Source: an uncultured Parabacteroides sp.
GTDB lineage: Bacteria > Bacteroidota > Bacteroidia > Bacteroidales > Tannerellaceae
Direction: 5' to 3'
DNA length: 31,518 nucleotides
NCBI GenBank assembly: GCA_900541965.1
Contig: UQLN01000052.1
Span: 1 to 31,518, forward strand
Numbering within the stretch: position 1 is the first letter of the stretch; each line of letters begins with the position of its first letter. This document shows positions 31,508 through 31,518 of this stretch, one piece after another. The notes below the pieces were generated by a model. The model saw only the letters and a list, made by a program, of their open reading frames with translations. It was not told the origin of the DNA and searched no databases. The position numbers were made by a program, and so were the translations under genes.

Positions 31508-31518
31508 TTCTTTTATTA

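Overview
The window looks like chromosomal DNA of a gut-type Bacteroidales bacterium, most plausibly Parabacteroides or a close Bacteroides relative; the genus is inferred. Support comes from the promoters, which fit the Bacteroidota pattern (TAnnTTTG at -7, TTG/TTTG about 20 bp upstream), the absence of strong Shine-Dalgarno sequences, and family content: an S46 dipeptidyl-peptidase, DUF2027-Smr, DUF1573, BACON-like and FISUMP surface proteins, a lipoprotein mutarotase and an OmpA/PD40/TPR lipoprotein. No rRNA, tRNA, IS element, prophage or CRISPR array was found.

Layout. (1) 1-2072: 3' part of a large surface protein with a C-terminal FISUMP domain, followed by a strong hairpin terminator. 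(2) 5895-2167, minus strand: a tight operon of DUF2027-Smr protein, CYTH protein and an S46 peptidase whose residues fit the Asp/Glu-specific DPP11 type. (3) 6066-9443, plus strand: a long-form QueA-like enzyme, a small membrane protein and a PorE-like OmpA lipoprotein, meeting a small minus-strand unknown gene (9810-9445). (4) 9811-10458: a gene-poor region holding a 156-nt imperfect palindrome and GTTTCAT-box hairpins. (5) 11589-10459 lipoprotein aldose 1-epimerase; 11767-13107 thyA-folA; 13250-18937 alpha-2-macroglobulin-like giant protein. (6) 18977-21706: a leader with a terminator-like hairpin, two related DUF1573 proteins and a MeaB-type GTPase, ending in a 29-bp perfect inverted repeat shared with the convergent AraC gene. 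(7) 22712-28703: divergent AraC regulator and a complete RND tripartite efflux operon. (8) 28704-31518: an AT-rich gap, a surface lipoprotein with two InlB/Listeria-Bacteroides-type repeats and a FISUMP domain, then an array of 42-bp repeats running to the window edge.

The most interesting observation is upstream of the last lipoprotein. Two 16-bp inverted repeats, each itself an AGTTC-N5-GAACT palindrome, flank a 220-bp AT-rich segment (29062-29313). That segment contains one consensus Bacteroidota promoter, and it points away from the gene. This is the architecture of a phase-variable invertible promoter, caught in the OFF orientation. The lipoprotein it would control shares its FISUMP domain with the protein at the left edge of the window; the two match well except in a short stretch just before the conserved C-terminus. 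So this surface protein may vary in expression by inversion and may belong to a family with a hypervariable tip.

How the genes fit together: folA recycles the dihydrofolate made by thyA. The AraC regulator probably controls the divergent efflux pump through two TTCAAATTTG boxes in the shared intergenic region. The remaining genes are mostly housekeeping or cell-envelope functions.
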